The notes: a model not told the origin generated them from the sequence alone. Shown: positions 26,112 to 35,055, counted from the first letter of the stretch. The stretch is 39,598 nucleotides of DNA from Methylococcaceae bacterium (GCA_005772825.1 SXIP01000085.1:1-39598), one strand, 5' to 3'. Translations and numbers: made by a program.

Positions 26112-27296
26112 ATGAAACACGATAGATCCAACTTACGCTCACTAATGGCACCGCACCGTGTGATGCTTGGCAAAAGAGCTTCTCTATTGGCCGCGCTTAC
26201 GGTTCTTCCAGCCATGGCGGTCGCTCAACCGATATTACTGGACGATATTTATTTCAGCGGTGGCGCGCCTTTCAATAATAACTCGCTGGCCGTACAGGGC
26301 GGCGCTGCAAAAAAGACGACTTATCTGAAGTTTAACAAAGCGGTTAATATACCGGCAGGCACCACATCAGCCAACATCGCCAAAGCCACGCTCAAACTTT
26401 ATGTACAGAATGTCACTAAAGCCGGTACTTTCCGCGTGTTTCCGGTGGATCCAACCTCCCCTACCGCGGTAACCGAACCGGGTCCTGCTGTAGAGCCTGT
26501 ATTAGGGCCAACGCCGGTCGGTGCTGCGGTGACAGTAAACAAACAAAACGAATGGGTTAGCGTCGATATTACTCCGCTAGTGAAAAGCTGGTTTCCACCG
26601 GCGGCGGTAGGTAACAAGGGTATTGCTTTAGTGGGTAGTTCCTTAGCCAACTTCGCCTTCGATAGCAAGGAATTTGCCGGCACCAGTCACGAAGCCGTGT
26701 TGGAAATAGAACTCGTAGGAGCTGGACCAACAGGTCCAACTGGGCCTGTCGGACCGGTCGGACCAACAGGCCCTACAGGTCCTACCGGTCCGACAGGCCC
26801 AATTGGTCCGATCGGTCCGATTGGGCCAATCGGTTTGACTGGCGATACCGGACCGACAGGCCCAACAGGACCTACCGGACCTAGCGGTGTTGTTGCAGCC
26901 GCTGACAATGCTGCGGGCGCCCCAAATCCTTTAACAGGCACCAGTTTTGCCACCTCAAACCTGCTAGCTCCGGTAACCGTGACGGTCGACGGGACCCAGG
27001 TGATACACATTACTTCAACGGCTTCATTAGGTACTACGCTTGGCGCTAGCGGTTTGGGTCTTCGCCCTTGTTATCGCGTCAGCCCTGCCGGTACGCTTAA
27101 CTTCGCCAACAGCGGACCGGACGGAATATCAGTATTGGCAGGCCAACGGGTATCAATGTCTGTTACCGGTATTACACCGGTCTTGGCGGCGGGTGCTTAT
27201 GACGTTGGTATGTGCGCATACGCTGCTACTCCCGGCAACTGGAACAACAATGAGTTTGCTGAAACGTCGGCGCTGGTTATCAAACCGGGTCTTTAA
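26112..27296 (+). CDS. Secreted DNRLRE-domain protein with collagen-like stalk, paralogue 2
   Basis: A 394-residue paralogue of the preceding gene. The signal peptide ([19 protein letters not shown]) and the N-terminal beta domain are nearly identical to paralogue 1. The stalk again has 18 Gly-X-Y triplets, but of a different composition (runs of GPT and four GPI units). The C-terminal tip is clearly diverged apart from the two cysteine segments (RPCYRV, VGMCAY) and the end (TSALVI). Conserved base, equal-length stalk and variable tip suggest the two proteins sit in the same surface structure and bind different partners (inference). AAGGA precedes the ATG at a fair distance. Confidence 0.85.
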   Translation: MKHDRSNLRSLMAPHRVMLGKRASLLAALTVLPAMAVAQPILLDDIYFSGGAPFNNNSLAVQGGAAKKTTYLKFNKAVNIPAGTTSANIAKATLKLYVQNVTKAGTFRVFPVDPTSPTAVTEPGPAVEPVLGPTPVGAAVTVNKQNEWVSVDITPLVKSWFPPAAVGNKGIALVGSSLANFAFDSKEFAGTSHEAVLEIELVGAGPTGPTGPVGPVGPTGPTGPTGPTGPIGPIGPIGPIGLTGDTGPTGPTGPTGPSGVVAAADNAAGAPNPLTGTSFATSNLLAPVTVTVDGTQVIHITSTASLGTTLGASGLGLRPCYRVSPAGTLNFANSGPDGISVLAGQRVSMSVTGITPVLAAGAYDVGMCAYAATPGNWNNNEFAETSALVIKPGL

Positions 27297-27306
27297 TACT
27301 TGAACC

Positions 27307-27341
27307 ATACGGCGCAATGATTATCATCTGCTGCGCCGTAT
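27307..27341 (+). terminator. Hairpin after collagen-like gene 2
   Basis: ATACGGCGCA and TGCGCCGTAT form a perfect 10-base stem with a 15-base loop. It shares the ACGGCGCA core with the hairpin after gene 1. No T-run follows. Confidence 0.7.
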
Positions 27342-27372
27342 CACAGCCAACACATTGATATAGAAAATAGTT

Positions 27373-27409
27373 CAGAGACGCAGTCAGCAAATAATAGACG
27401 GCGTCTCTG
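27373..27409 (-). terminator. Hairpin after the beta-RFAP synthase gene
   Basis: CAGAGACGC and GCGTCTCTG form a perfect 9-base stem with a 19-base loop, six bases beyond the minus-strand stop codon. On the minus strand it is followed by AACTATTTTC. It probably ends the nucleotidyltransferase-HAD-synthase transcript in this convergent gap. Confidence 0.55.
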
Positions 27410-27414
27410 CTCCT

Positions 27415-28377
27415 CTAAACAACAAACACATCCCCACCGCTATTACGGGCGCTGGCGACACTAAAACTCAAATTATCAAACTGTGCGAATTGTCGTCTGG
27501 CCTGTCGGGTCAGCGCTTCCGCTTTATCCACTCCATCAACGGCACAAAATCCGGTCGGTCCCCACGAGGTTTGGCCGATGGCGACCGCGCCTTGTTGCGC
27601 CAGCCATTGCATGGCTGCCGCCACTTCAGGACTGGTAAAAATACCACCTTGAGCAGAAGCAAAGTGTTCGCCGACCGAACGCTGCAATTGACTAATGACT
27701 TCACCAAACTCAATGATGTTATTTTCAGCAACGGCGGGCAATCCTCGCATCAACAATAAGTAACACAAGCGCGCCGCTTCCAGTTGCGGAAAGGCCGGCA
27801 ATGCATTAAAAGCCTGTATTTCCTGCTGACCATGCAAGCCTTGGCCGCGTTGGTCCAGCACCAGGATAAAACGCCAGGTTTCGGGAATGTCCAGATGCAC
27901 CAACACCGGCGGGGTAATCGTCTTTTCGCCGCGGCCTCCATCAACGACCAACCCACCCTGTTCAAACACACCGATGCCGATGCCCGAACGCAAGCCCCTG
28001 TCCATGACCGAAGCAATATCTCGCACTGTCAGTCCCAGGTCATAAAACGCATTCAACGCAGAACCGATGGCCAGCGACATTTGCGTACCCGAACCCAATC
28101 CCACATGCTCCGGGATAGCGGACTCGATGTTGATATGGAGCTTATCGGACACATTTAAGGCATGGCACAACATAGTCAGACATTTGTCGGCGCGCTCGGC
28201 AGAGGGACCGGTAATCAGGCGTTGCCGTGCGCCCGCCATCGACAGGCGGGTGGCATGTTCATTGAGCGCAATACCGATGCTGCCGAAATGACGCCCTAAT
28301 GATCCGCTTAAATCGATAAAGCCCATGTGCAATCTGGCGGGGGCGTAAACGTTGACTTTAGAATGTTGGACTATCAA
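27415..28377 (-). CDS. Beta-ribofuranosylaminobenzene 5'-phosphate (beta-RFAP) synthase
   Basis: First committed enzyme of H4MPT synthesis. It joins a pABA-type benzoate with PRPP, releasing CO2 and pyrophosphate. The 320-residue protein belongs to the GHMP-kinase-like beta-RFAP synthase family: YAPARLHMGFIDLSGSLGR near the N-terminus and the glycine-rich HVGLGSGTQMSLAIG at 91-105. The C-terminal part has QTSWGPTGFCAVDG. It is last in a minus-strand group after the HAD and nucleotidyltransferase genes (83-base gap). pABA could come from pabC in this window. Confidence 0.93.
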   Translation of the reverse strand: MIVQHSKVNVYAPARLHMGFIDLSGSLGRHFGSIGIALNEHATRLSMAGARQRLITGPSAERADKCLTMLCHALNVSDKLHINIESAIPEHVGLGSGTQMSLAIGSALNAFYDLGLTVRDIASVMDRGLRSGIGIGVFEQGGLVVDGGRGEKTITPPVLVHLDIPETWRFILVLDQRGQGLHGQQEIQAFNALPAFPQLEAARLCYLLLMRGLPAVAENNIIEFGEVISQLQRSVGEHFASAQGGIFTSPEVAAAMQWLAQQGAVAIGQTSWGPTGFCAVDGVDKAEALTRQARRQFAQFDNLSFSVASARNSGGDVFVV

Positions 28378-28460
28378 ACTTATGTTTCATTGTGGTACGG
28401 AAAAGAGCGGAAATTATACCTGATCCGTTTCCGCTATGGGTGAACTAAGCGAGCACGGAG

Positions 28461-29129
28461 TTACTTTGAGTCTTTAATGCAAGCCAACACCTGGGTCAAA
28501 TCGCTCAGCATCCAATCGCACAGTTGAACAGTTGAGGGATCAACAGGCAAACACGACGGAATAAACACCGACTTGGCCCCGGCCCTGGATGCCGCCAGGA
28601 TACCGGCATGAGAATCCTCAAGAACTAGACACCGGTTTATCGGCACTTGTAACGATGCTGCCGCCTTTAAAAAAATATCCGGGTCCGGTTTGCCTGACGG
28701 GACATCATCCCGACTGATGATGATTGGGAAAGCATCGGGGATACCGGCCAGCATCAGGCATTCACGGGCGTTGTCGGCGCGGCTATTGGTTGCCAGACAA
28801 TAAGGTAGTTGTTGCCGGACGATAAATTCCAGCAATTCGCTAAAGCCGTGCTTGATTTTTATACCCTGCCTGCCGACAGTGTCGCGCCAAATATGAGCGG
28901 CTGTGCGGTTAAATCCCGGCAAGTCAAAATCAGGACCGCACAAGTCAATCAACATGCGCGTTATAGCAACGCCGTTCAGTCCCGACAGGGACAGGCAAAA
29001 TGCGTCCGAAAGCTGATAACCCATCACTCCAGCAGCTTGTTGCCAAGCAACGTGGTAAGTGCTTTCGGTATCCAGCACCAGTCCGTCCATATCAAAAATG
29101 ACGGCGGCAAAATCGGCTGACTCAAACAT
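28461..29129 (-). CDS. HAD-superfamily phosphatase (beta-phosphoglucomutase-like)
   Basis: A 222-residue HAD hydrolase with the nucleophile motif VIFDMDGLVLDTE (D13, D15), a helical cap, the threonine/serine motif in CLATNSRA, the lysine in PSGKPDPDIF and the acidic motif VLEDSHAGI. The substrate is unknown. It overlaps the nucleotidyltransferase gene by 8 bases and precedes beta-RFAP synthase, so a cofactor-phosphate or nucleotide by-product is a possible target (inference). Confidence 0.88.
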   Translation of the reverse strand: MFESADFAAVIFDMDGLVLDTESTYHVAWQQAAGVMGYQLSDAFCLSLSGLNGVAITRMLIDLCGPDFDLPGFNRTAAHIWRDTVGRQGIKIKHGFSELLEFIVRQQLPYCLATNSRADNARECLMLAGIPDAFPIIISRDDVPSGKPDPDIFLKAAASLQVPINRCLVLEDSHAGILAASRAGAKSVFIPSCLPVDPSTVQLCDWMLSDLTQVLACIKDSK

Positions 29130-30051
29130 GAATCACCTTGATATATTCACCGTGCGCTTCACGCGTGGACCCGACCAAGATACGTTTACGGCCGTCCGCA
29201 GTTTGCTCCACGATACCCGATACTTCGACCGTTTCACCGGCAACAGCCTGGCCGGTATAGGTGGCGGTAAAACTGACAACAGCATCGATATGTTCATGGT
29301 CTATTTTAAACCGGGCCGGATAATCAAAAGCATGCGTGTCATCAACAATCTTGCACTGCAAGGTGATGGCGCCGTGTTTTTGATGCCTTGCAGGCTTGGA
29401 TCGCGGAGCATCGTCAATAAAATTCAAATCAAACTTTCGTCCGTTAATGACCGCTTTATTGACTTTGCGCCGTTCATGCCAGACATATTCGGCAAAACTT
29501 AAATCACAGGAACGGCGTTGGTAAGATTGTCGCCAATCGTGTTCATTCAGCGCCTGCAAGTGCCCGCTGTCAATCAATTTTCGGATAATGGCCCGACATT
29601 GATGAAAAACCGTCCTGCCGTAACAGATTAAATCAATGTCCGAACTGTGTTTCTGCACGCCTATCAATAGCGAGCCGGTGATTCCGCATTGCGTTAAGTC
29701 CAGGCCGTGTTCTTGCAATAGCCCGCAAAGTTGCAGCAGGTCCCTTTCAACCGCGTCATGCTGATTTGACTGCATGATGTGTTGCAGTCGCTGTCTGGGT
29801 CGATGATGCTTGACGATGCGGCTTGTCGCGACGGCGTGTAAATGCGCATCCAAGACCGGCGAATAGTGCAGATAATCGGGATGATGTCGCTGCAAAAAAG
29901 CGTTTGCCGCTTCAGTGGCAATTTTTTCCCAACCGGCGGTTCGCTGCACATAGCGTAAAAAACACAGCACTTTGCCGTGTTCGGTACCGTGTTCCACGAT
30001 AGCGAAACGTAATCCTTCAGCGGTTTCTATAAAGTCTTTGGCGAAAAACAT
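29122..30051 (-). CDS. Predicted nucleotidyltransferase, archaeal-like, in the H4MPT island
   Basis: A 309-residue protein with a polymerase-beta-type nucleotidyltransferase core: GS at 126-127, D138 and D140 in SSDIDL, and a third acid D208 (KFDLNF). The N-terminal part (FIETAEGLRFAIV then VLCFLRYV) recalls predicted nucleotidyltransferases common in archaea, as far as I remember them. The C-terminal region (about 220-309) looks like a separate small beta domain. No characterised function is known to me. It is first of a minus-strand group with the HAD and beta-RFAP synthase genes, and divergent from the ATP-grasp/mch genes. Confidence 0.7.
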   Translation of the reverse strand: MFFAKDFIETAEGLRFAIVEHGTEHGKVLCFLRYVQRTAGWEKIATEAANAFLQRHHPDYLHYSPVLDAHLHAVATSRIVKHHRPRQRLQHIMQSNQHDAVERDLLQLCGLLQEHGLDLTQCGITGSLLIGVQKHSSDIDLICYGRTVFHQCRAIIRKLIDSGHLQALNEHDWRQSYQRRSCDLSFAEYVWHERRKVNKAVINGRKFDLNFIDDAPRSKPARHQKHGAITLQCKIVDDTHAFDYPARFKIDHEHIDAVVSFTATYTGQAVAGETVEVSGIVEQTADGRKRILVGSTREAHGEYIKVIHV

Positions 30052-30070
30052 GTCGGCTTTGTGCGGTTAT

Positions 30071-30118
30071 CGGGTGAACGGGTTGTGTTTATTTTACCGG
30101 GTTCACTATCGCCGGGTT
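30071..30118. promoter_or_regulatory. CGGGTT direct repeats in the divergent C1 intergenic region
   Basis: CGGGTT occurs at 30079, 30098 and 30113, with a CGGGTG variant at 30071. GTGAAC (30074-30079) and GTTCAC (30101-30106) form an inverted repeat in the same stretch. They lie between two divergent C1-island genes, a good position for a shared operator. No known regulator site is recognised. Confidence 0.3.
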
Positions 30119-30205
30119 AACATATACCAGTTATTTTTACATTTACCATTCTCTGCACTTCAGCATGAGAACCGGTCAGACAACGCGGGCATCAGCAAGT
30201 TTCCT

Positions 30206-31315
30206 TTGCAATCAATTGAATTCATTATCCTTATTTCCTGTTCGGGGCGTATGCTTGCGCAGGCGGCAAAGATGGAAAACCTGAAACCGCTGGTTATTGA
30301 CTTGTTTGCCGATCTCGATACGAGACATTATGCTGAAGATTTCCGTCAGGTCCCTTCACTGGCCAAAGCCGATATAACATCGGCGATAGACTACTTTATT
30401 GAACGCTATGCCGTAACGCATGTTATTTACGGCAGCGGTTTCGAATCGTATCCGGAAAGCCTGTTTTATCTGGATAGCCGACTTATCATTCTGGGTAATA
30501 CGCCTGAAACTTTTTTATCCTTGCAAAATAAGCCGTTTTTTTTTGCGGAATTGGCGAAGTCGGCTATCCCCTACCCTGCCGTTGCTTTTCATGCGCCCGA
30601 TTTTGTCGATGACTGGCTGGTTAAGCCAATGCAGGGCCAAGGCGGTGCGGGAATAAAGCGCTACCGACCCTGCGACCGACTGGAATCATTCATTTATTGG
30701 CAACAATATCAACACGGTACACCGCATTCGGTGTTGTTTTTGGCAGACGGAGACAAGGCTCAAGTCATTGGGTTTAATCGCCAATGGCTGATCGATTTGG
30801 GTCAAGATCGGGAATTTATTTTTTCCGGCGTTATTAACAGCAGTGATTTATCGAATACTCAGAAACGACTGGTATCCGATTGGCTAAACAAACTTGTACC
30901 GGCATTCAGACTTAAGGGATTAAATTCGCTGGATTTTATTCTAACTGACGAGCATCTTTCCGTGCTCGAAATTAATGCGCGGCCTTCGGCCAGTATGCAG
31001 CTATATAATGATGATTTATTGATCCGGCATATCACCGCCTGCATCGCAGGCTTGAGTTCCGAAGACATAGCCCCCATTGTGCGTAATGGCCCGCGTTATA
31101 CGGCTTATCAAATTGTCTATGCAATTCGCGATGTAATAATCCCGGACCGATTTGACTGGCCTGACGGCTGTATGGATTTACCTGACACTGGAGTTATCTG
31201 TCGCGCAGGACAGCCCATTTGCAGTATTATTGCCCACCAAAATGACTCAGAGCATGTCCAGGCGCAGCTTCTGAGTCTACAACAATTCATCATCACTAAA
31301 CTGGAAAGGTTTTAA
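30206..31315 (+). CDS. ATP-grasp protein of the H4MPT/methylofuran island (OrfY-like)
   Basis: An ATP-grasp-fold protein of about 369 residues. The glycine-rich ATP-binding loop is [12 protein letters not shown] (139-150) and the metal-binding end is [12 protein letters not shown] (253-264). The N-terminus should begin with a strand like [16 protein letters not shown], and TTG at 30206 is the only usual start codon close to it. The frame stays open back to 29972, but that part overlaps the divergent gene and looks noncoding. ATP at 30251 (ATG) is an alternative. The ligase substrate is unknown. It ends five bases before mch. Confidence 0.8.
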   Translation: MQSIEFIILISCSGRMLAQAAKMENLKPLVIDLFADLDTRHYAEDFRQVPSLAKADITSAIDYFIERYAVTHVIYGSGFESYPESLFYLDSRLIILGNTPETFLSLQNKPFFFAELAKSAIPYPAVAFHAPDFVDDWLVKPMQGQGGAGIKRYRPCDRLESFIYWQQYQHGTPHSVLFLADGDKAQVIGFNRQWLIDLGQDREFIFSGVINSSDLSNTQKRLVSDWLNKLVPAFRLKGLNSLDFILTDEHLSVLEINARPSASMQLYNDDLLIRHITACIAGLSSEDIAPIVRNGPRYTAYQIVYAIRDVIIPDRFDWPDGCMDLPDTGVICRAGQPICSIIAHQNDSEHVQAQLLSLQQFIITKLERF

Positions 31316-31320
31316 CCCCC

Positions 31321-32304
31321 ATGGAATATCAAGCTAGCGTTAATAAATTGACTCAACCCCTGGTGCAGCATTTGCTCGCCAATGCCGATCTTTTGCGAGT
31401 GGCAGTACAGCGCCTGGAAAACGGTTGCACAATTATCGATGCCGGTATCAAGGTACCGGGCGGATTGGAGGCGGGACGCATTATTGCTGAAATTTGTCTG
31501 GGCGGCATGGGTACGGTCACCATCAGTCACAGTGCTTATACCGATAACTGGCCATTGTCGGTTAACGTTCATACCGGCAATCCGGTTCTGGGTTGTCTGG
31601 GTAGTCAATATGCCGGCTGGAGCCTGTCGCATGAAAAATATTACGCCTTGGGTTCAGGGCCTGCCCGCGCGATGGCAACCAAGTTAAAAGACGGCAAGCA
31701 GGAGCCGGTTGAAGAGCTATATAAAGAGTTAGATTATCTGGATACAGCCGATACCACCGTGCTGGTCATTGAAAATGACGCCATTCCGCCGCTGGCTATC
31801 GTTGAAAAAGTCGCGGCAGCTTGTAAAGTCGACCCTGCAAACCTGACTATTATCGTGACACCGACCAGCAGTCTGGCTGGTGGCGTTCAAGTGGTGGCGC
31901 GCGTACTGGAAGTCGCGATGCACAAAGCCCATGCCCTGCATTTCCCGCTCGAGAATATTATTGACGGTAGCGGCAGTGCGCCGATCTGCCCGCCGCATCC
32001 GAATTTTGTTAAAGCCATGGGCCGGACTAACGATGCCATTTTATTTGCAGGCCAAGTGCATCTGTTTGTTAAAGGCAGCGATGAAGCGGCGGAAAAATTG
32101 GCTAAGGAATTACCCAGCTCCACCTCTAAAGATTACGGCAAACCGTTTGCGGACATCTTTAAACAATACGAATACGACTTCTTCAAGATTGACGCCATGC
32201 TGTTCAGTCCCGCCAGCGTCATCGTGACGGCTGTGGATTCAGGCAAGAGTTTCCGCGCCGGCAAGCTGGACAATGCGTTATTGGACCAGTCATTCGGGTT
32301 ATAA
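31321..32304 (+). CDS. mch: Methenyl-H4MPT cyclohydrolase
   Basis: It reversibly hydrolyses methenyl-H4MPT to formyl-H4MPT in formaldehyde oxidation. The 327 residues match the family throughout: [12 protein letters not shown] at the start, [29 protein letters not shown], and [20 protein letters not shown] followed by TNDAILFAG. It lies directly after the ATP-grasp gene and before the DUF3147 gene, and is a hallmark of H4MPT-dependent C1 metabolism. Confidence 0.98.
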   Translation: MEYQASVNKLTQPLVQHLLANADLLRVAVQRLENGCTIIDAGIKVPGGLEAGRIIAEICLGGMGTVTISHSAYTDNWPLSVNVHTGNPVLGCLGSQYAGWSLSHEKYYALGSGPARAMATKLKDGKQEPVEELYKELDYLDTADTTVLVIENDAIPPLAIVEKVAAACKVDPANLTIIVTPTSSLAGGVQVVARVLEVAMHKAHALHFPLENIIDGSGSAPICPPHPNFVKAMGRTNDAILFAGQVHLFVKGSDEAAEKLAKELPSSTSKDYGKPFADIFKQYEYDFFKIDAMLFSPASVIVTAVDSGKSFRAGKLDNALLDQSFGL

Positions 32305-32315
32305 CTTACGCGTCG

Positions 32316-32666
32316 ATGCTTTATTACGTCCTGAAGTTTGTTATTTCTGCGCTGGTCATCGTACTGGTGTCTGAAATCGCAAAACGGAGCAGCGGGTTTG
32401 CCGCGCTCGTTGCCGCTTTACCGTTGACATCTCTACTGGCGATGGTCTGGTTGCACTTGGATGGCGTAGATTCAACAAAAATTGCCGAGCTTTCCAGCCA
32501 GATTTTTTGGCTGGTATTGCCCTCGCTGCTGTTGTTCTTGCTGTTGCCGCTATTACTTAAACAGGGTTTGGGATTCTGGCTCAGCCTGGGTCTTTCGGCG
32601 GCGGCGACCGTTGCCTGTTATTTTGTTTTGTTACCGCTGCTACGTCGAATCGGGGTGCAGCTATGA
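32316..32666 (+). CDS. DUF3147-family small membrane protein
   Basis: A 116-residue protein with four hydrophobic segments ([53 protein letters not shown] and LGLSAAATVACYFVLLPLL). The second segment with its ALPLTSLLA is the signature I know for DUF3147. Its function is unknown. It sits in tight order between mch and the RimK-like gene (11- and 16-base gaps), so it is probably co-expressed. Confidence 0.8.
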   Translation: MLYYVLKFVISALVIVLVSEIAKRSSGFAALVAALPLTSLLAMVWLHLDGVDSTKIAELSSQIFWLVLPSLLLFLLLPLLLKQGLGFWLSLGLSAAATVACYFVLLPLLRRIGVQL

Positions 32667-32682
32667 TTTTTAAGGTTTTGAT

Positions 32683-33597
32683 GTGGGTCGATTAGTTATT
32701 TTCACCGATGATCCCGGTTGGCATGGCAAGCAATTGCGCCTTGCTTTTGCCGGCCTCGGTTACAGCACTGAGTTTGTATCGTTAACAGAATGCCGATTCA
32801 GTATTGAACCCGATCAGCAACCGTTAATTATCCCCGGCTTTGAGCAAGCCTTGCCTGATGCGGCCTTTGTACGCGGCGTACCGGGCGGTTCGCTGGAAGA
32901 AGTGGTTTTATACCTGGATATTCTTCATGCCTTAAAAGCGATGTCTATCCCCGTTTACAATGACGGACACGCCGTAGAACGCAGTGTCGACAAAGGTATG
33001 ACCAGCTTTTTGCTGCATAACGCGGGATTGCCTACACCGGCCACCTGGGTTTTGCGTAATCGGGCCGATGCCTTGGCGATTGCTGAGGCGGAATTGAAAA
33101 AAGGCAATTTTCTGATCAGTAAACCCTTATTCGGTTCGCAAGGCGAAGGAATTCGCCGCATTGAAAAAATGACCGATTTATTCTGGCTGACCGGCAGTAA
33201 AGGCGTCTATTATCTGCAACGATTTGTGCATTGTGCGGGCGTGGGTTTTTCCGATAACCGCGTATTTGTGATTAACGGCTGTACAGTTGCAGCGATGCGC
33301 AGGCGAGGTAAATCATGGTTGAACAATGTTGCACGCGGCGCGAGTTGTGAACGTATTGAACCGGATACCGAATTAGCTGAGTTAGCAGTTAAAGCAACGG
33401 CTGCACTGGCAATGGATTATGCAGGTGTCGATATTATTCAAGATAAGGAGGGACATTATATGGTCATTGAAGTCAACAGTATTCCTGCATGGAAAGGACT
33501 GGAAAGTGTTTGCGATATCAATATCGCCGCATTACTGGCAGATGATTTAATCAGCCGCCGAGTCAAAATGACTAAAATCATTGCCGCTGTTTCATGA
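32683..33597 (+). CDS. RimK-like ATP-grasp ligase of the H4MPT island (Orf5-like)
   Basis: A 304-residue ATP-grasp protein of the RimK/MptN type. A lysine and glycine-rich loop lies at 147-157 (KPLFGSQGEGI) and the metal site at 261-272 (VIEVNSIPAWKG). It also shows NDGHAVERSVDKGMTS and a LPTPATWV segment typical of amino-acid ligases. RimK relatives add glutamate; in archaea MptN adds glutamate to H4MPT. Adding glutamate to a C1 cofactor is therefore likely but not proven. The GTG start at 32683 has AAGG eight bases upstream. It overlaps the next gene in an ATGA arrangement. Confidence 0.88.
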   Translation: MGRLVIFTDDPGWHGKQLRLAFAGLGYSTEFVSLTECRFSIEPDQQPLIIPGFEQALPDAAFVRGVPGGSLEEVVLYLDILHALKAMSIPVYNDGHAVERSVDKGMTSFLLHNAGLPTPATWVLRNRADALAIAEAELKKGNFLISKPLFGSQGEGIRRIEKMTDLFWLTGSKGVYYLQRFVHCAGVGFSDNRVFVINGCTVAAMRRRGKSWLNNVARGASCERIEPDTELAELAVKATAALAMDYAGVDIIQDKEGHYMVIEVNSIPAWKGLESVCDINIAALLADDLISRRVKMTKIIAAVS

Positions 33598-34448
33598 TTT
33601 CTCCAAAGCTTCTCAGCGATTTTTATCAACAGGCTTGCGAGGAAGAATTGCAGGCGTTTAAGCCAGGTAACGTCAGCATATATGCCGATGGTCATGATAT
33701 GACCGTGGCTGATTTTAGAACAAGCGCCGAAGTTAGCGCCGCCCCGCTTTGCAATCCCGATTATAGTTTGGGCGAAAAAATATTTTACGCCGTCAAGGCC
33801 ACGCGTGAGGCTGTCGCTTGTAATACCAATTTAGGTATTATTTTATTGTGCGCTCCCCTCATCCAGGCAATCAATTATATACAGCCGGGAATGACATTAA
33901 GACAAGCATTGCATCAGGTTCTGGCCTCAACAACGGTGGAAGATGCCGACTGGGTTTTTAAAGCAATATCGCTAGCATCGCCCGGCGGCTTGGGCGAATC
34001 GGATGAACAGGATGTTAAATCAAAAGCCTCGGTTACCTTGCTCCAGGCCATGAATTTAGCCAGTGCAAAAGATCGTATTGCACTTCAATATAGTTCCGAT
34101 TACAAAGATGTTTTTGATTTTGCAATTTTCATGTATAATGATTTTATGGCTAAATGGGGAAGAAGGTGTTGGGCAACTGTGGCCGTTTATGCAGGGTTGC
34201 TAAGTCAATTTCCCGATAGCCATATAGTAAGAAAATTCGGCAATCAGCACACTGAAATGGTTGCTGAACAGATGATTCTGCTTAGCAAAGAGTTAACTAG
34301 AACGGATAATCCTGAGCTCATTATGCCGTTGCTTCATCAAATAGATCAGGAGCTTAAGTCAAAAGGTTTAAATCCCGGTACTACGGCAGATATGACTGTA
34401 GCGACAGTATTAGCAGTATTTTTACAAGATTATATTGGCAACATTTGA
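33594..34448 (+). CDS. CitG-like (triphosphoribosyl-dephospho-CoA synthase family) protein of the H4MPT island
   Basis: A 284-residue all-helical protein related to CitG/MdcB, which transfer a ribosyl-triphosphate group to dephospho-CoA. Seen are AFKPGNVSIYADGHDM, SLGEKIFYAVKATREAV, CNTNLGIILLCAPL and SPGGLGESDEQDV. No citrate lyase or malonate decarboxylase genes are near. This branch (Orf7 of methylotroph clusters) is a constant neighbour of fae and mch, so it probably handles a ribosyl or nucleotide intermediate of H4MPT or methylofuran (inference). Its ATG overlaps the preceding stop (ATGA). Confidence 0.88.
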   Translation: MISPKLLSDFYQQACEEELQAFKPGNVSIYADGHDMTVADFRTSAEVSAAPLCNPDYSLGEKIFYAVKATREAVACNTNLGIILLCAPLIQAINYIQPGMTLRQALHQVLASTTVEDADWVFKAISLASPGGLGESDEQDVKSKASVTLLQAMNLASAKDRIALQYSSDYKDVFDFAIFMYNDFMAKWGRRCWATVAVYAGLLSQFPDSHIVRKFGNQHTEMVAEQMILLSKELTRTDNPELIMPLLHQIDQELKSKGLNPGTTADMTVATVLAVFLQDYIGNI

Positions 34449-34539
34449 CCCGGAGTAATTGCCGCGGACGGATTGAATCTAACATTATCTGAAATTTTTT
34501 TCAATTTTTTTTAAATTTTCTTCATAGGGGAAAACAAGC

Positions 34540-35055
34540 ATGGCAAAAATCAATAACTTACGTGTTGGCGAATCTTTAGTTGGCGATGGCAATGAAGTTG
34601 CTCATATCGATCTGATGGTCGGACCTAGAGGTTCAGCAGCTGAAACCGCATTTGCAACCTGCTTAACCAATAACAAAGACGGTTTTTCCAGCCTGTTGGC
34701 TGTTGTTGCACCTAATTTGATGGTTAAACCTGCAACTGTTATGTTCAACAAAGTAACAATTAAAGGTGGCAAGCAAGCTGTTCAAATGTTTGGCCCAGCG
34801 CAACGCGGTGTTGCCATGGCTGTTGCTGATTGTGTGGAAGACGGTACAATCCCAGCAGACGAAGCAGACGATTTATTCGTATCAGTTGGTGTATTTATAC
34901 ACTGGAATGCAGAAGACGATGCAAAAATCGAAAAATTCAACTATGAAGCAACAAAAGAAGCCTTAAAACGCGCTGTTGCCGGCTCGCCTACCGCAGCCGA
35001 AGTTGTTGCACAAAAATCTACCGCCAAACATCCGTTTGCAGCTAACAACGTATAA
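34540..35055 (+). CDS. fae: Formaldehyde-activating enzyme
   Basis: Fae condenses formaldehyde with H4MPT to methylene-H4MPT. The 171 residues fit the family, with the N-terminal [20 protein letters not shown] carrying the catalytic histidine, and [24 protein letters not shown] lies eight bases before the ATG, and codons look biased toward T/A-ending forms compared with neighbours, as expected for a very highly expressed gene. The T-rich 91-base gap upstream may hold its own promoter, but none is clear. A strong terminator follows at 35165-35194. Confidence 0.98.
   Translation: MAKINNLRVGESLVGDGNEVAHIDLMVGPRGSAAETAFATCLTNNKDGFSSLLAVVAPNLMVKPATVMFNKVTIKGGKQAVQMFGPAQRGVAMAVADCVEDGTIPADEADDLFVSVGVFIHWNAEDDAKIEKFNYEATKEALKRAVAGSPTAAEVVAQKSTAKHPFAANNV

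Noticed and set aside
25622-26215. Minus-strand frames in the gap between the collagen-like genes and over the start of gene 2
   Set aside because: No ribosome-binding site, low-complexity A/T-rich content and no recognisable domain; the second overlaps a well-supported gene start.
26687-27010. Second minus-strand Pro/Gly repeat frame opposite paralogue 2
   Set aside because: Same reason: complement of Gly-Pro-Thr/Ile codons, with no independent support.
29972-30205. N-terminal extension of the ATP-grasp gene to 29972
   Set aside because: It overlaps the start of the divergent nucleotidyltransferase gene by 80 bases and has no ATP-grasp family features; the fold begins near 30206.
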